NCBI RefSeq assembly: GCF_003574655.1
Contig: NZ_QNUM01000003.1
Location: forward strand, 62,001 to 126,000
Length of the DNA stretch: 64,000 nucleotides
Origin: Cohaesibacter haloalkalitolerans
GTDB taxonomy: Bacteria; Pseudomonadota; Alphaproteobacteria; Rhizobiales; Cohaesibacteraceae
Reading direction: 5' to 3'
The notes beneath the pieces are model-generated. The model worked only from the letters and a program-made list of their open reading frames with translations. It did no database searches and was not told the origin of the DNA. Positions 51,799 through 61,429 of this stretch are shown piece by piece. How positions within the stretch are numbered: position 1 is the first letter of the stretch; every line of letters starts with the position of its first letter. Made by a program: the position numbers and the translations under genes.

Positions 51799-53016
51799 TC
51801 AGCAGCGGAACAGTTCAATGGGCAGATCGGAAAAGACCTCAGGCGCCCCGGTTTCGCGGATAACGAAGGTCTGGCCGATACCGGCAACAAGGCCGGTGTC
51901 CGTGTCGGGGATCATGATATGGACGAAGAACACCATACCCGGCTGCATGACGAGCGGATTGCCCGAATAGATCATCGGCGGCACGTCCATCCATGTCGGC
52001 TTGAAGGTGCAGCCAAGGGCATAGCCACAGGCGGCGTATCGGGCCTTGGCAAAACCGCCCTTGTCAAGCACCCGGCGATGGATATCATCGAGGGTTCCCA
52101 GTTCGCGACCGGGCAGGGCATTGGCCTTGATCTCCTCAAGCGCATCGCGGGCAACACCCATCTGGCGTTCCTGACGCGGATCGACTGGACCGACGGTCAG
52201 CGTATTCTCGATGCAGACATGATACCGGCAGTGGGACCCGGCCAGCTCGACCAGTACCTGATCCTGCGCCTCGATGGTGTGGGCGATACCCGAGCTGCGA
52301 CCGAACAGGGCCGCAGCACCGGCATTGACCATTGGACCACCCGACGGCATGTCACCACCAAGCGAAAGCATGGCATCAGCCGCTGCACCCACCAGAGCGC
52401 TATCCGGGATGCCCGGCTTGACGCGGGCAATGGTAGCGCGCACCGCCGCATCGGCCAACTTGCCAGCAATGCGGACATGCTCCAATTCGGCGGAGGATTT
52501 GACCAGACGCAGCCCGCGAATGATCCACGAACCGTCGGCGGTTTCGCAGAAGCCTTGCAGAGCAGCGTCGACAGTGCGTCCGTTGAAGGCGGTGAGGCCA
52601 TAGGTAGCATATTCGATACCGACCTTCTTGCCCTTGAGGCCCTTTTCTTCAAGAATGCCGCGCAAGTCCATGGCCGGATTGGCATCTTCGGCATTGAGCC
52701 AGATGCGGACCTCGTCATAGAGCGATGCCACTTCGGCCTGCCGCTTGTCCGGCGTGCGGGTCAGCACAACGGTCTCGCTGTCATCGGCGGTGATCACTCC
52801 AGCCTGAAAGAACACATAGCCGGCGGTGTCAAAGCCGGTCAGCCAATAGTGGCTTTCCTGCGCGAAGACGAGCAGAGCATCGAGCCCTTCCTCCCGCATC
52901 CGCTTGCGCGTTGCGGTGAGGCGAGCGGCGTATTCTTCAGCGGGAAACCGGAGCAAAACGTCCCGTCCGCTTTTGGTCTTTGCGGTATATTCTTTTGGAA
53001 CAAACATCTCGGTCAC
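51799..53016 (-). CDS. M24 (pita-bread) family hydrolase, metal-ligand-poor, paralog 2
   Basis: 405 residues from a GTG at 53016 with GGAG seven bases upstream, overlapping the end of the M20 gene region; ATG 53007 is the alternative. N-terminal ALLVFAQESHYWLTGFDTAGYVFF and C-terminal VKSSAELEHVRIAGKLAD, QVLVELAGSHCRYHVCIENT, GYALGCTFKPTWMDVPP and MIYSGNPLVMQPGM. The two Asp ligands of M24 metalloproteases are replaced as in paralog 1. It shares the MDVPPMIYSGNP block with paralog 3 (59368), pointing to duplication. Ectoine-hydrolase-like chemistry is plausible. Confidence 0.9.
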   Translation of the reverse strand: MTEMFVPKEYTAKTKSGRDVLLRFPAEEYAARLTATRKRMREEGLDALLVFAQESHYWLTGFDTAGYVFFQAGVITADDSETVVLTRTPDKRQAEVASLYDEVRIWLNAEDANPAMDLRGILEEKGLKGKKVGIEYATYGLTAFNGRTVDAALQGFCETADGSWIIRGLRLVKSSAELEHVRIAGKLADAAVRATIARVKPGIPDSALVGAAADAMLSLGGDMPSGGPMVNAGAAALFGRSSGIAHTIEAQDQVLVELAGSHCRYHVCIENTLTVGPVDPRQERQMGVARDALEEIKANALPGRELGTLDDIHRRVLDKGGFAKARYAACGYALGCTFKPTWMDVPPMIYSGNPLVMQPGMVFFVHIMIPDTDTGLVAGIGQTFVIRETGAPEVFSDLPIELFRC

Positions 53017-53020
53017 GTGA

Positions 53021-54241
53021 CTACTCCATTTCACAGATATCGGCCATGGTCATCAGATAGACCCGGATCATGTCGAGATAGTCGACAATCTCGACCCGTT
53101 CATCCGGCATGGTATTGAACTTGCCACCCGGCCCGCAGACGACCCCTTCCATGCCGCCAACAGCCCATAGATGGCCAGCATCCGTGCCGAAATAGGCCGG
53201 AGGGGCAATGGCGCCGGTGGGCTGGTCTTCACCGCGCACAGCCTTGTAGGCACCGTTGAGCGCAGTGACGATACGGGCATCCTTGGCAACCTCGAAGGCT
53301 GGCATGGTCGGTTGCCCTTTCCGGGTTTCCGGCGTCACGGTTGCCTTGAGACCGGGGAAGCGCGCTTCCAGCTCATCAAGCTTCTTGCGCATGTCCTTGA
53401 CGGCGTTTTCGCGGGTCTGGCCAGGTCCATAGCGACCCGAGCCCTTGATGCGCACATAGTCGGCCACCTGCGGCGGGCGCCATTCATGCAGCTCCTTGCC
53501 AAGCGCTCCGTGCACCACGCCCACATGAACGCGGTTGACCGAGCGGTGCTCTTCGGACGGCGCATCCGAGAAGGTCATCTCGTTGAGTTCGGGGATAAGG
53601 GCACAGGCTGCCATGATGGCATCGACACCGGCTTCGCGCTTGGAGAGGTGGCGGGTGATGCCTTCAAGCTCGATGGTGAAGGTGAAAGCCGCCGCATGCA
53701 TGGTGATTGCCTGCAGGTCGGACGGTTCGGAATTGATGAAATAGTCCGCCCGGAGACCGGCATTCACCGCAGCCAGGGTGCCTATCCCGCCCTGCAATTC
53801 GCCGATCACATAGGTCAGGATGACATCACCCTTGAGCCGTTTACCGTTGTCGATCAATGTCTTGACAGCACAGAGCGAGGCCATGTCACCGGCCTTCATG
53901 TTGGAAACGCCGATGCCATAGATGAACTCGTCATCAACGAGCCCACCCCACGGATCGACAGTCCAGCCTTCGGTAACCGGATTGGTGTCGAGATGGCCAT
54001 TGAACAGCAGGCTCTTGCCGCCACCGGTACCGCGCCAACGCCCGATGGCATTGACGCGGTCACCCACCACAGGCATCAGTTCAACTTCCAGTCCCATCTT
54101 CTCCATGATCGATGCAACATGCTCGGCCAATTTGCGCTCGCCTTCGGTTTCCGAATAGCTCTTGTGGCTGACGATGTCGGACAGAATGTCGAGACAGGCT
54201 TGGTCATCAAGATTGCGCGCCAGATCGAGGGCTTCACTCAT
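53021..54241 (-). CDS. M20 family ArgE/DapE-type deacylase
   Basis: 406 residues. Metal-site motifs: LLFNGHLDTNPV (His and Asp, about residue 75) and YGIGVSNMKAGDMASL. The usual EE pair appears as VIGELQGGIGT (Glu-Leu), a known variant of a peptide-operon M20 subgroup but one that removes one acidic residue. Dimerisation domain follows, and DAGHLWAVGG near residue 370 supplies the late His. Zn-dependent amide hydrolase acting on an N-acyl or dipeptide substrate. Start ATG 54241 lies inside the ABC ATPase end; a second ATG is at 54244. Confidence 0.9.
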   Translation of the reverse strand: MSEALDLARNLDDQACLDILSDIVSHKSYSETEGERKLAEHVASIMEKMGLEVELMPVVGDRVNAIGRWRGTGGGKSLLFNGHLDTNPVTEGWTVDPWGGLVDDEFIYGIGVSNMKAGDMASLCAVKTLIDNGKRLKGDVILTYVIGELQGGIGTLAAVNAGLRADYFINSEPSDLQAITMHAAAFTFTIELEGITRHLSKREAGVDAIMAACALIPELNEMTFSDAPSEEHRSVNRVHVGVVHGALGKELHEWRPPQVADYVRIKGSGRYGPGQTRENAVKDMRKKLDELEARFPGLKATVTPETRKGQPTMPAFEVAKDARIVTALNGAYKAVRGEDQPTGAIAPPAYFGTDAGHLWAVGGMEGVVCGPGGKFNTMPDERVEIVDYLDMIRVYLMTMADICEME

Positions 54242-55946
54242 CATTTTGCTCCGTTTCATATACGCCGAGCGAAACCTGAACAGGCACTGCGTCGAGTAGG
54301 GCTCTGGTGTAGGGATTGCGATCCTCTGCCTGTGCGTCCTCGCGGTCGAACAGGTCAACCAGCCGACCATGCTGCATGACGGCAATGCGATGGGCGATCT
54401 GGCGGATCAGATTGAGATCGTGGGTAATGAAGATACAGGCCGTGCCCGTATCTTTCTGAAGGTTGACGAGCAGCTCCGTCACCGAAGCCTGCACCGAAAC
54501 GTCGAGCGCGGCGGTCACCTCGTCACAGATCACCAGTTCGGGCTCGGCCGCAAAGGCACGGGCAATGGCCACGCGCTGTTTCTCGCCGCCAGAAAGCTGA
54601 TGCGGCAGCCGGTCGGCATACTCAGCGGGCAGACGCACGAGCTCAAGCAGCTCCCGAACCCGGTTCTTGATCTCGGCAGCAGGCACGACATCATAGAGGT
54701 GCAACGGGCGCGACAGGATCGTGCCGATGGTCTGGCGCGGGTTGAGCGAGGCGTCAGGATGCTGGAACACGATCTGCACCTTGCGGCGATAATCGCGCGA
54801 GATTTCCTTGCGCCCCTTGACCGAAATGTCGCCAAACTTTACCGCTCCAGTGAAATCATTAAGCCCGGTCAGGGCCTTGGCGATGGTCGATTTGCCCGAT
54901 CCGCTTTCGCCAACGATGCCCAGAAGTTCCCCGGGACGGACGCTCAAAGAGACATCCTTGGCACCCCAGAAAATCTGGTCTTCATCCGGCTTGGCCTTCA
55001 GAACCTTTTCCTTGAAGGTGAGGGGCGAATAGCGCACGCTGACCTTGTCCAGAGAGAGCAGGGGGGCTGACGTTTCGGGCTTTGCCACTCCCAACCAGCG
55101 GTCAGGGTGGGGCACGGCACTGATCAGGCGCTTGGTGTAGCTGTCCTGCGGGTTGTTGAACACCTCGTTGACCGGGCCATGTTCGACCAGATCGCCATGA
55201 TGCAACACCGACACCTTGTCGGCGATGCGCGAAACCAGCCCCAGATCGTGCGAAATGTAGAGGGCGGAAACATGGGTTTCCTCCCGCAGGCGGTTGAACA
55301 GATCAAGGATCTGCCGGGCCGTCAGGATATCCAGCGCGGTTGTCGGCTCGTCGAAGATGATCAGCTCCGGTTCGCAGGCAAAGGCCGTGGCAATCACCAC
55401 GCGCTGCTTCTCGCCGCCGGATGCCTCGTGGGGATAGCGATCGAGCATTTCCTTCGGACGCGTGATGCCGGTGCGGGCCAGCGCCGCTTCCGCCTCTGCA
55501 CGCGCCTCGGCCTTGGTCAGACCGCGATGAGCCATCAGCACTTCGGAAATCTGTTCCCCGATGCGCATTGTCGGATTGAGCGAGGTCGATGGGTCCTGAA
55601 AGACCATGGAAATACGCTGGCCGCGGATGTCGATCATCTGACGTGGCGACATCTCCAGCAGTTCCTGACCGGCAAGACGAATCGCACCATGCTTTTCGAT
55701 GGCGTTTGACGGCAGATAGCGCATGATCGACCAGGCCATAGAGGACTTGCCCGATCCGCTTTCGCCCACCAAGCCGTGGGTTTCACCCGGAGCGATCTCC
55801 AGATTGATGTTGTTGAGCGCCTTGACCGGGCCGTTGCTGGTGGCATAGGCGAGGGAATAGTTGCGGATGGAAAGCCGCGGTGCCGTAGCGTTGAAGACCA
55901 CCGCCTTTTCCCTAGCCGGGTGGCTGTTGACATGGGTTGCAGACAT
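54234..55946 (-). CDS. Peptide ABC transporter fused ATP-binding protein (DppD-DppF type)
   Basis: 570 residues with two complete ABC domains. Domain 1: Walker A GESGSGKSS (61-69), signature ASGGEKQRVVIATAFACEP, Walker B LIIFDEPTTALD. Domain 2: Walker A GESGSGKST near residue 347, signature LSGGEKQRVAIARAFAAEP, Walker B LVICDEVTAALD (Glu then Val rather than Pro). Fused DppDF proteins are common in Hyphomicrobiales. ATG 55946 with GGAG upstream is chosen over TTG 55949. Energises the DppBC permeases encoded just upstream. Confidence 0.95.
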   Translation of the reverse strand: MSATHVNSHPAREKAVVFNATAPRLSIRNYSLAYATSNGPVKALNNINLEIAPGETHGLVGESGSGKSSMAWSIMRYLPSNAIEKHGAIRLAGQELLEMSPRQMIDIRGQRISMVFQDPSTSLNPTMRIGEQISEVLMAHRGLTKAEARAEAEAALARTGITRPKEMLDRYPHEASGGEKQRVVIATAFACEPELIIFDEPTTALDILTARQILDLFNRLREETHVSALYISHDLGLVSRIADKVSVLHHGDLVEHGPVNEVFNNPQDSYTKRLISAVPHPDRWLGVAKPETSAPLLSLDKVSVRYSPLTFKEKVLKAKPDEDQIFWGAKDVSLSVRPGELLGIVGESGSGKSTIAKALTGLNDFTGAVKFGDISVKGRKEISRDYRRKVQIVFQHPDASLNPRQTIGTILSRPLHLYDVVPAAEIKNRVRELLELVRLPAEYADRLPHQLSGGEKQRVAIARAFAAEPELVICDEVTAALDVSVQASVTELLVNLQKDTGTACIFITHDLNLIRQIAHRIAVMQHGRLVDLFDREDAQAEDRNPYTRALLDAVPVQVSLGVYETEQNDE

Positions 55947-56764
55947 CAATGGCTCCTTCGAGGGTCAAGGCTGTCGCGCAGGGCATCGCCAAACAGGTTG
56001 AAACCGAGCGCGGACATGGCAATGAACATGCCGGGAATGGCCACACACCATGGATTGCGGAACATGAATTGACGTGCTTCGGCAACCATCAGCCCCCATT
56101 CAGTACTCGGAGGCTGCGCCCCAAGCCCAAGAAAGCCGAGGGTGGCACCGATCATGATGGCAAAGGACACGCGGATGGTGGATTCCACGATGATGGGACC
56201 AAGCGCATTGGGCAGCACTTCACGGACCACGATGTAGATGCCGGATTCCCCGCGCGCCACGGCAGCACGGACATAATCGCGGGTACGCACCGACAGCACG
56301 GCACTGCGCGAGATGCGCGCCATGCCGGGCGCAAAGGCAACGGCGACCGCCAGCATGGCCTGCCCCATGCCACCGCCAAGCACAGTGACGATCAACAGCG
56401 TGAACAGCAGTTCCGGTACGGCCAGCAGACCGTCCAGAATGCGCATGATGGCGTTGTCGACCCAACCGCCTGCGACACCGGCCACAACACCGATGACAGC
56501 TCCGATGCTGACACCGAGCAATGTTGCGAACACACCGAACAGAACGGTCGTCGGCGCGCCATTGAGAATGCGCGACAACAGATCGCGACCGAACTGGTCA
56601 GTGCCCAGCAGATGGGTCATTGACGGTCCCTGAAGCCGGTTCAGGGCATCGAAGGCCTGCGGGTTATAGGGGGCAAGCCACGGACCGGCAATGGCGATTG
56701 CCAGCGTGAAGAGCAGGAGAAAGACGCCAACGAGAGCGTTGGGTGCCAGAAAGCTTTTAGGCAT
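55946..56764 (-). CDS. Peptide ABC transporter permease, DppC type
   Basis: 272 residues, six helices. HLLGTDQFGRDLLSRILNGAPT (about residues 51-72) is the OppC/DppC signature, and AAVARGESGIYIVVREVLPNALGPIIV is the EAA loop. Start overlaps the DppB gene by eight bases; its stop touches the ATPase start. Inner membrane channel subunit for small peptides or modified amino acids. Confidence 0.95.
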   Translation of the reverse strand: MPKSFLAPNALVGVFLLLFTLAIAIAGPWLAPYNPQAFDALNRLQGPSMTHLLGTDQFGRDLLSRILNGAPTTVLFGVFATLLGVSIGAVIGVVAGVAGGWVDNAIMRILDGLLAVPELLFTLLIVTVLGGGMGQAMLAVAVAFAPGMARISRSAVLSVRTRDYVRAAVARGESGIYIVVREVLPNALGPIIVESTIRVSFAIMIGATLGFLGLGAQPPSTEWGLMVAEARQFMFRNPWCVAIPGMFIAMSALGFNLFGDALRDSLDPRRSH

Positions 56765-57707
56765 AACGAACCCTTGGATCGAGTATGGCGATGATCACAT
56801 CTGAAAGGAAGTTGGACAGGGCGTAGACAGTGGCAAGAAGCAGGGTTACGGCCTGAATGACCGGCAGATCCCGGTTCTCCAGAGCATAGATCAAAAGACG
56901 CCCCAACCCCGGCCATGCAAAGATTTCCTCAACGACGATAATACCGCCGAGCAGATAGCCGATGTCCAGCGAAATGACCGCAACGGCAGGGGCCAGCGAG
57001 TTCGGCAGGGCGTGACGCCAGATCACCCGCTTTTCATTGAGCCCCTTGAGGCGCGCAGCGCGAATGAAATCCGATGACAACACCTCGGACATTTCCGACC
57101 GCACCTGACGGGAAATATGCGCCATCAGCACCAGACCGAGCGTGACCGCTGGCAGCACCACATGGGCAAGGAAATCCGGAATGCTGACCCACGGTGCCGT
57201 AAAACCACCGGCAGGGAATACACCCGTCTTTGGTGCAGCGAAAACGACCAGCAACAGCGTTGCCGTCACGAATTCCGGCAAGGCAGAGCCCATGTAGCTG
57301 AAGACAGCCAACAGGAGATCCATCACCTTGCCGCGGCTGACCGCAGCGATGGCGCCAAGAGGGATCGCGATGATGGTAACCAGCACAAGCGCCGTTCCTG
57401 CCAGCACGGCGGAATTGACGAAAGCTTCGCCAACCACGTCCGATACGGGCAGGGACAGACGCAATGACATGCCGAAGTCACCGTGAATGACGCCGCTCAC
57501 CCAGCTCAGATACTGCATGTACCAGGGCAGGTCGAGATGAAGCTGCTTCTCCAACGCCGCCACCGCATCGGGCGTAGCATATTCGCCCAATATCATGATG
57601 GCAGCGTTGCCCGGGAGCACCGCAGTAATCGCGAAAACCGCGAAAGTGACGATGACCAGAACAAGGAGAATGGACAGCAACCGGCGGAATAGATATCCGA
57701 TTGTCAT
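56757..57707 (-). CDS. Peptide ABC transporter permease, DppB type
   Basis: 316 residues, six helices. Opening IGYLFRRLLSILLVLVIVTF, LHLDLPWYMQYLSWVSGVIHGDFG and the EAA loop FIRAARLKGLNEKRVIWRHALPNS mark it as DppB/OppB. No strong ribosome site is seen before the ATG, so translation may depend on the DppA transcript 18 bp upstream. Pairs with DppC. Confidence 0.95.
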   Translation of the reverse strand: MTIGYLFRRLLSILLVLVIVTFAVFAITAVLPGNAAIMILGEYATPDAVAALEKQLHLDLPWYMQYLSWVSGVIHGDFGMSLRLSLPVSDVVGEAFVNSAVLAGTALVLVTIIAIPLGAIAAVSRGKVMDLLLAVFSYMGSALPEFVTATLLLVVFAAPKTGVFPAGGFTAPWVSIPDFLAHVVLPAVTLGLVLMAHISRQVRSEMSEVLSSDFIRAARLKGLNEKRVIWRHALPNSLAPAVAVISLDIGYLLGGIIVVEEIFAWPGLGRLLIYALENRDLPVIQAVTLLLATVYALSNFLSDVIIAILDPRVRYA

Positions 57708-57725
57708 GTCAGTTCAAGTCTCGGC

Positions 57726-59270
57726 CTATTTGTCCAACCAGACGTTTTCGAAGTAGAAGTAGCGGTTGATCGGAGCCAGATTGTAGCCCTCGGTCTTGTC
57801 GCTGGACGCAGTCAGAAGGTCTTCCCAGAACGGGATGATATAGACCTGGTCATCGAGCATCATCTGCTGGGCCTTGGCGTAGATTTCTACACGTTTGATC
57901 GGATCGAGAGTTGCCCGACCTTCATCAACAAGAGCGTCGAACTCCTTGTTCTTCCATGCAGAATCTTCATAGGACGCATCAGAAGTGACCAGCAGGCGGA
58001 AAGCCGCATCAGCGGTTGGCTGCATACCCCAGTAACCGATGTAGAAGTCGCCCTTCATCCAGACATTGGCCAGATAGGTGTCGTGCGGCATGGTTTCGAC
58101 CTCGATGTCGAAGCCTGCTGGCAGGGCCATCTGCTTGATGGCAACGGCAACCTGTGCACGAATGGCCGGACGGTTGGAAGCAACCATGGTGACCTTGAGG
58201 CCATCCGGATACCCGGCTTCGGCCAGCAGGGCCTTTGCGGCTGCCGGATCATACGGGATTTCCGGAGAGTCGATGACATACTGATATTCCGGCGACAGGA
58301 TGTTGTCATAGGCCGGACGGCCCAGGCCTTCCAGAATGACATCCACCAGCATCTGGCGGTCAACAGCCATGGCCAGAGCCTTGCGAACCCGCACATCGCT
58401 CCATGGCTTGGCGTCGTGACGCATCACCACGTTGACGAAACGGCCCGACGGAATACGCTTGGCTTCGATGCCAGCAGACCCGGCAATGCGCTCATAGTCG
58501 GCCTGCTGAACCGTCAGCATGACGTCCATCTGGCCATTGAGGAAGTTGGCAGTTTCAGCGGCAAGATCGGGGAAGAGGTGCATTTCGACCGCATCAAGAT
58601 AGGGCTTGCCAGGGATGAAGTAGTTCTCGTTCTTGACCAGACGCACCATCTGGGCACTGTCGTAGGTTTCCAGCTTGAAGGGACCAGTACCGTTGACGGT
58701 GGTTTCCAGCGTTGCCGGATCCGCTTCCAGCGCCTTGCGCGACACGATGCGGGCGTTGGCATGGGCAGTGGCCGTCGGAAGGTCGGCAAACGGAGACTTG
58801 AGCTTGAACACAACCGTCAGATCATCAGCAGCGGAAACGCTGTCGATCATGGTCAGAACCGAGCGGGCAGAGGCCGGACGATCCGGATTGAGAATGGCTT
58901 CGTAGGTCGCAACCACATCATCGGCGGTCAATGCTGAACCATCATGGAAGGTAACGCCCTTGCGCAGCTTGAACGTGAAGACGGTTGCGCCCTCGCTGCC
59001 TTCCCAGCTCTCAGCCAGATCGGCCATCGGCTTGTTGTCGACACCGATGCGGGTCAGACCGGAATAGAGCATGTCGAGACACGGATATTCGGCCGGTCCG
59101 GACAGTGTCAGCGGGTTCAGCGTGGCGATACGGGTGGAATGACTGACCTTCAGAATGCCCCCGGCCTTCGGAGTAGCGGCGGAAGCCATGCCGATGCTGG
59201 TCATGGGAATAAGGCCAGCGGCGGCCATGCCCAACATTACTCCGCGGCGGGAAATCGTAAATTTGCTCAT
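57726..59270 (-). CDS. Peptide ABC substrate-binding protein (SBP family 5) with Tat-like signal
   Basis: 514 residues. The signal region has SRRGVMLGMAAAGL, a twin-arginine pattern, ending near ASA, so export may be by Tat. Mature body: GGILKVSHSTRIATLNPL, WEGSEGATVFTFKLRKGVTFHDGSALTADDV (classic family 5 block, about residues 95-125), NGTGPFKLETYDSAQMVRLVKNENYF and VRKALAMAVDRQMLVDVILEG. Periplasmic receptor for the DppBCDF importer downstream. GAGGG lies nine bases before the ATG. The ligand may be a dipeptide or a modified amino acid cleaved by the operon's hydrolases. Confidence 0.94.
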   Translation of the reverse strand: MSKFTISRRGVMLGMAAAGLIPMTSIGMASAATPKAGGILKVSHSTRIATLNPLTLSGPAEYPCLDMLYSGLTRIGVDNKPMADLAESWEGSEGATVFTFKLRKGVTFHDGSALTADDVVATYEAILNPDRPASARSVLTMIDSVSAADDLTVVFKLKSPFADLPTATAHANARIVSRKALEADPATLETTVNGTGPFKLETYDSAQMVRLVKNENYFIPGKPYLDAVEMHLFPDLAAETANFLNGQMDVMLTVQQADYERIAGSAGIEAKRIPSGRFVNVVMRHDAKPWSDVRVRKALAMAVDRQMLVDVILEGLGRPAYDNILSPEYQYVIDSPEIPYDPAAAKALLAEAGYPDGLKVTMVASNRPAIRAQVAVAIKQMALPAGFDIEVETMPHDTYLANVWMKGDFYIGYWGMQPTADAAFRLLVTSDASYEDSAWKNKEFDALVDEGRATLDPIKRVEIYAKAQQMMLDDQVYIIPFWEDLLTASSDKTEGYNLAPINRYFYFENVWLDK

Positions 59271-59367
59271 TGTGCCCTCATGAGGTTGATTACACGTTCG
59301 TAATTGGGTTGGTGATTTATGTTTTTGTTATGCTGTTTTGCTTTTGTCTTATTGGAAGTTCGGCCCG

Positions 59368-60546
59368 TCAGGTGATCACGGTCAGATCATCTGGCAAAGC
59401 GGTCAGGACTTCAGGGGCCCCATCTGTGATCAACAGGGTGTGGCCAACACCCATGGCAAGTCCGGTGTCACTGTCACCGTTCATGACATGGTAGAAAAGG
59501 GTCATGCCGGGCTGGCATTGGGTCGGATTGCCCGAATAGATCATCGGCGGCACATCCATGCTGGTTGGAGCAAAATTGCAGCCGACCGAATAGCCCGTCG
59601 CGCCATAGCGGGCCCGACGATAGCCACCAGCATCCAGACCTGCGGCATAGAGATCGAAAATCTCGCCAAGAGTGGTGCCTGGACGGGCGATTTCCGTCAT
59701 CCGGTGCAAGGTCTCCATGCCCACGTCATACATCTTGCGATGCGCGTCGGAGACGGTACCGAACAGGATCGTCCATTCGGTCTTGACGTTGTAATGACGA
59801 TAGGCAACCGGATATTCCGCCAACACCTGATCCTGCTTTTCGATCCGACGCGGATCAGACACGCCACGGCCATAGACGGCACGGTTGCCCGAATTGAAAA
59901 TCGGGGCATTGGGCGGCATGTCGGCACCCTGGCCGAGGATCGAGGTGAGATAGGCGGCTTTCAGGTCGCTATCGAGAACACCCGGTCTGGCTGCGTCGAT
60001 GACCGCCAGAAGCGAATTGTCGAGGATTTCAGCGGCCTTGCGGGAGTAGGCGATTTCTGCGGGGGACTTGATTACACGGAGGCGGCGAATCATGTGGTCG
60101 TCATTGACCAGAGTACACCAGCCGTTGAGCGCGTTCTGCACACGCCAGAGGTTCCAGCCAGTGAGACCATGTGTATTCAGCTCAATGGCAATTTTCTTGC
60201 CCTCAAGGCCAAGCTCGGCAAGGATGCCCTTGAGATCCTGTGCAGGATCGGCTTCCTCCGAATCCCACCAGATGCGGATATCTGTGATCGTGCTGGTCTG
60301 TCTGGCCTGCACCAGATCGGGGCGTCTGGTCAGAAGAATCGGCTCACGGCCATCTGCAGGGACAACAAGGCACTGAAAGAAGACAAATCCGCCAGTATCA
60401 AAGCCCGTAAGCCAGTACATGCTCTCTTGAGAAAATACCAGCATGGCTTCACAGCCGGCTTCTCTGACTTTCTGACACAGCCGCCTGTAGCGTGAAGCAT
60501 GCTCCTCTCTTGTAAAAGGGAGGCTTGGTTGAGCAAGGCTTTCCAC
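59368..60546 (-). CDS. M24 (pita-bread) family hydrolase, metal-ligand-poor, paralog 3
   Basis: 392 residues from a GTG at 60546 (AGGA ten bases upstream); the open frame extends further but crosses the operator and has no family character. Blocks: AMLVFSQESMYWLTGFDTGGFVFF, RRLRVIKSPAEIAYSRKAAEI, QVLAEYPVAYRHYNVKTEWT (both canonical metal Asp replaced), GYSVGCNFAPTSMDVPP and MIYSGNPTQCQPGM. Closest in the window to paralog 2. First gene of the minus-strand run, divergent from the GntR gene, so directly exposed to that regulator. Confidence 0.88.
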   Translation of the reverse strand: MESLAQPSLPFTREEHASRYRRLCQKVREAGCEAMLVFSQESMYWLTGFDTGGFVFFQCLVVPADGREPILLTRRPDLVQARQTSTITDIRIWWDSEEADPAQDLKGILAELGLEGKKIAIELNTHGLTGWNLWRVQNALNGWCTLVNDDHMIRRLRVIKSPAEIAYSRKAAEILDNSLLAVIDAARPGVLDSDLKAAYLTSILGQGADMPPNAPIFNSGNRAVYGRGVSDPRRIEKQDQVLAEYPVAYRHYNVKTEWTILFGTVSDAHRKMYDVGMETLHRMTEIARPGTTLGEIFDLYAAGLDAGGYRRARYGATGYSVGCNFAPTSMDVPPMIYSGNPTQCQPGMTLFYHVMNGDSDTGLAMGVGHTLLITDGAPEVLTALPDDLTVIT

Positions 60547-60592
60547 GAGTGGTTCATCCTTTTTCGATCGTTGCGTTGCATTGAGCTTAAAG

Positions 60593-60608
60593 TATGGTAT
60601 ACCAAAGG
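60593..60608. promoter_or_regulatory. Candidate GntR operator 1 (TGGTATACCA palindrome)
   Basis: TATGGTATACCAAAGG contains the 10-bp palindrome TGGTATACCA (60595-60604), a form typical of FCD-type GntR operators. It sits between the M24 hydrolase gene (start 60546, minus) and the GntR gene (start 60770, plus), and its core recurs upstream of pxpA. Confidence 0.7.
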
Positions 60609-60769
60609 TCAACCACTGGAATTCACATTGTCTGCCAAGAAAATGCATTACGCATTTTGTGCTGTTTGAATTGTGGCAACTGGATGAGTATAAGAAGAGT
60701 GGTACAGGCTCATCCCTGCCGAAAGGCGGCAGCTGGAGACGACTGTGGAACGAGAAGAGCGAGAAAAGC

Positions 60770-61429
60770 ATGCTGATCGAGACCAGTAAGCGACTGGCCC
60801 AACAGGCTTATGAACAGATTCTGGAGCTGATCCTGACAGGCAAGGCGGAGCCGGGCGAAATGCTCACCGAGCGTCGACTTGCGGAGACGCTGGACATGTC
60901 CCGCACCCCCATCAGGGATGCCCTGCTGATGTTGGAGAGCGAAGGCCTTCTGAAGCGTCATGGCAGTCGCGGACTACAGGTCAAGCAGATGCGCATCGAG
61001 GACTATATGGAAGTGCTCCAGATTCGCCTGATGCTCGAACCGGAAGCCGCAAGGCTCGCCGCCGGGCGCATTCCCGCCGAAACCCTTGCCGATCTGCGTG
61101 AGCGCCTTGAAGGGCTGATCAAAGATGCCGACAAGGGGGAGGCCCGACCGGATCGTGAGACGGTCCGCGCCGTCGATGATGGGCTGCATGGTGCAATCGC
61201 CAACATGGCAGGCAATGCCCATCTCGCCCAGATCATTCATTCACTCAGACGTCAAACCCAGATTTTTGACCTGCGCAGCATGCCTGAGCGCCTGACATCC
61301 ACCTGTCGGGAACATCTGACCCTCATCGACCTGCTGGAACAAGGCCGGGGCGACGAGGCGGCTGCGGCGATGCGAGAGCATCTGGACCATGTTCGCGCCA
61401 GCATTATACGGAGACTTACGCCGCAATGA
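60770..61429 (+). CDS. GntR family regulator, FadR/FCD subfamily
   Basis: 219 residues from ATG 60770; the open frame upstream (to 60581) reads through the promoter and is not family-like. Winged helix: LAQQAYEQILELILTGKAEPGEMLTERRLAETLDMSRTPIRDALLMLESEGLLKRHG. FCD effector domain from about residue 75 with conserved His and Asp/Asn (HGAIANMAGNAHL; CREHLTLIDLLEQG) that bind a metal in many members. Likely autoregulatory and controlling both arms of the catabolic locus through the GGTATACC sites. Stop overlaps the next start (ATGA). Confidence 0.94.
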   Translation: MLIETSKRLAQQAYEQILELILTGKAEPGEMLTERRLAETLDMSRTPIRDALLMLESEGLLKRHGSRGLQVKQMRIEDYMEVLQIRLMLEPEAARLAAGRIPAETLADLRERLEGLIKDADKGEARPDRETVRAVDDGLHGAIANMAGNAHLAQIIHSLRRQTQIFDLRSMPERLTSTCREHLTLIDLLEQGRGDEAAAAMREHLDHVRASIIRRLTPQ

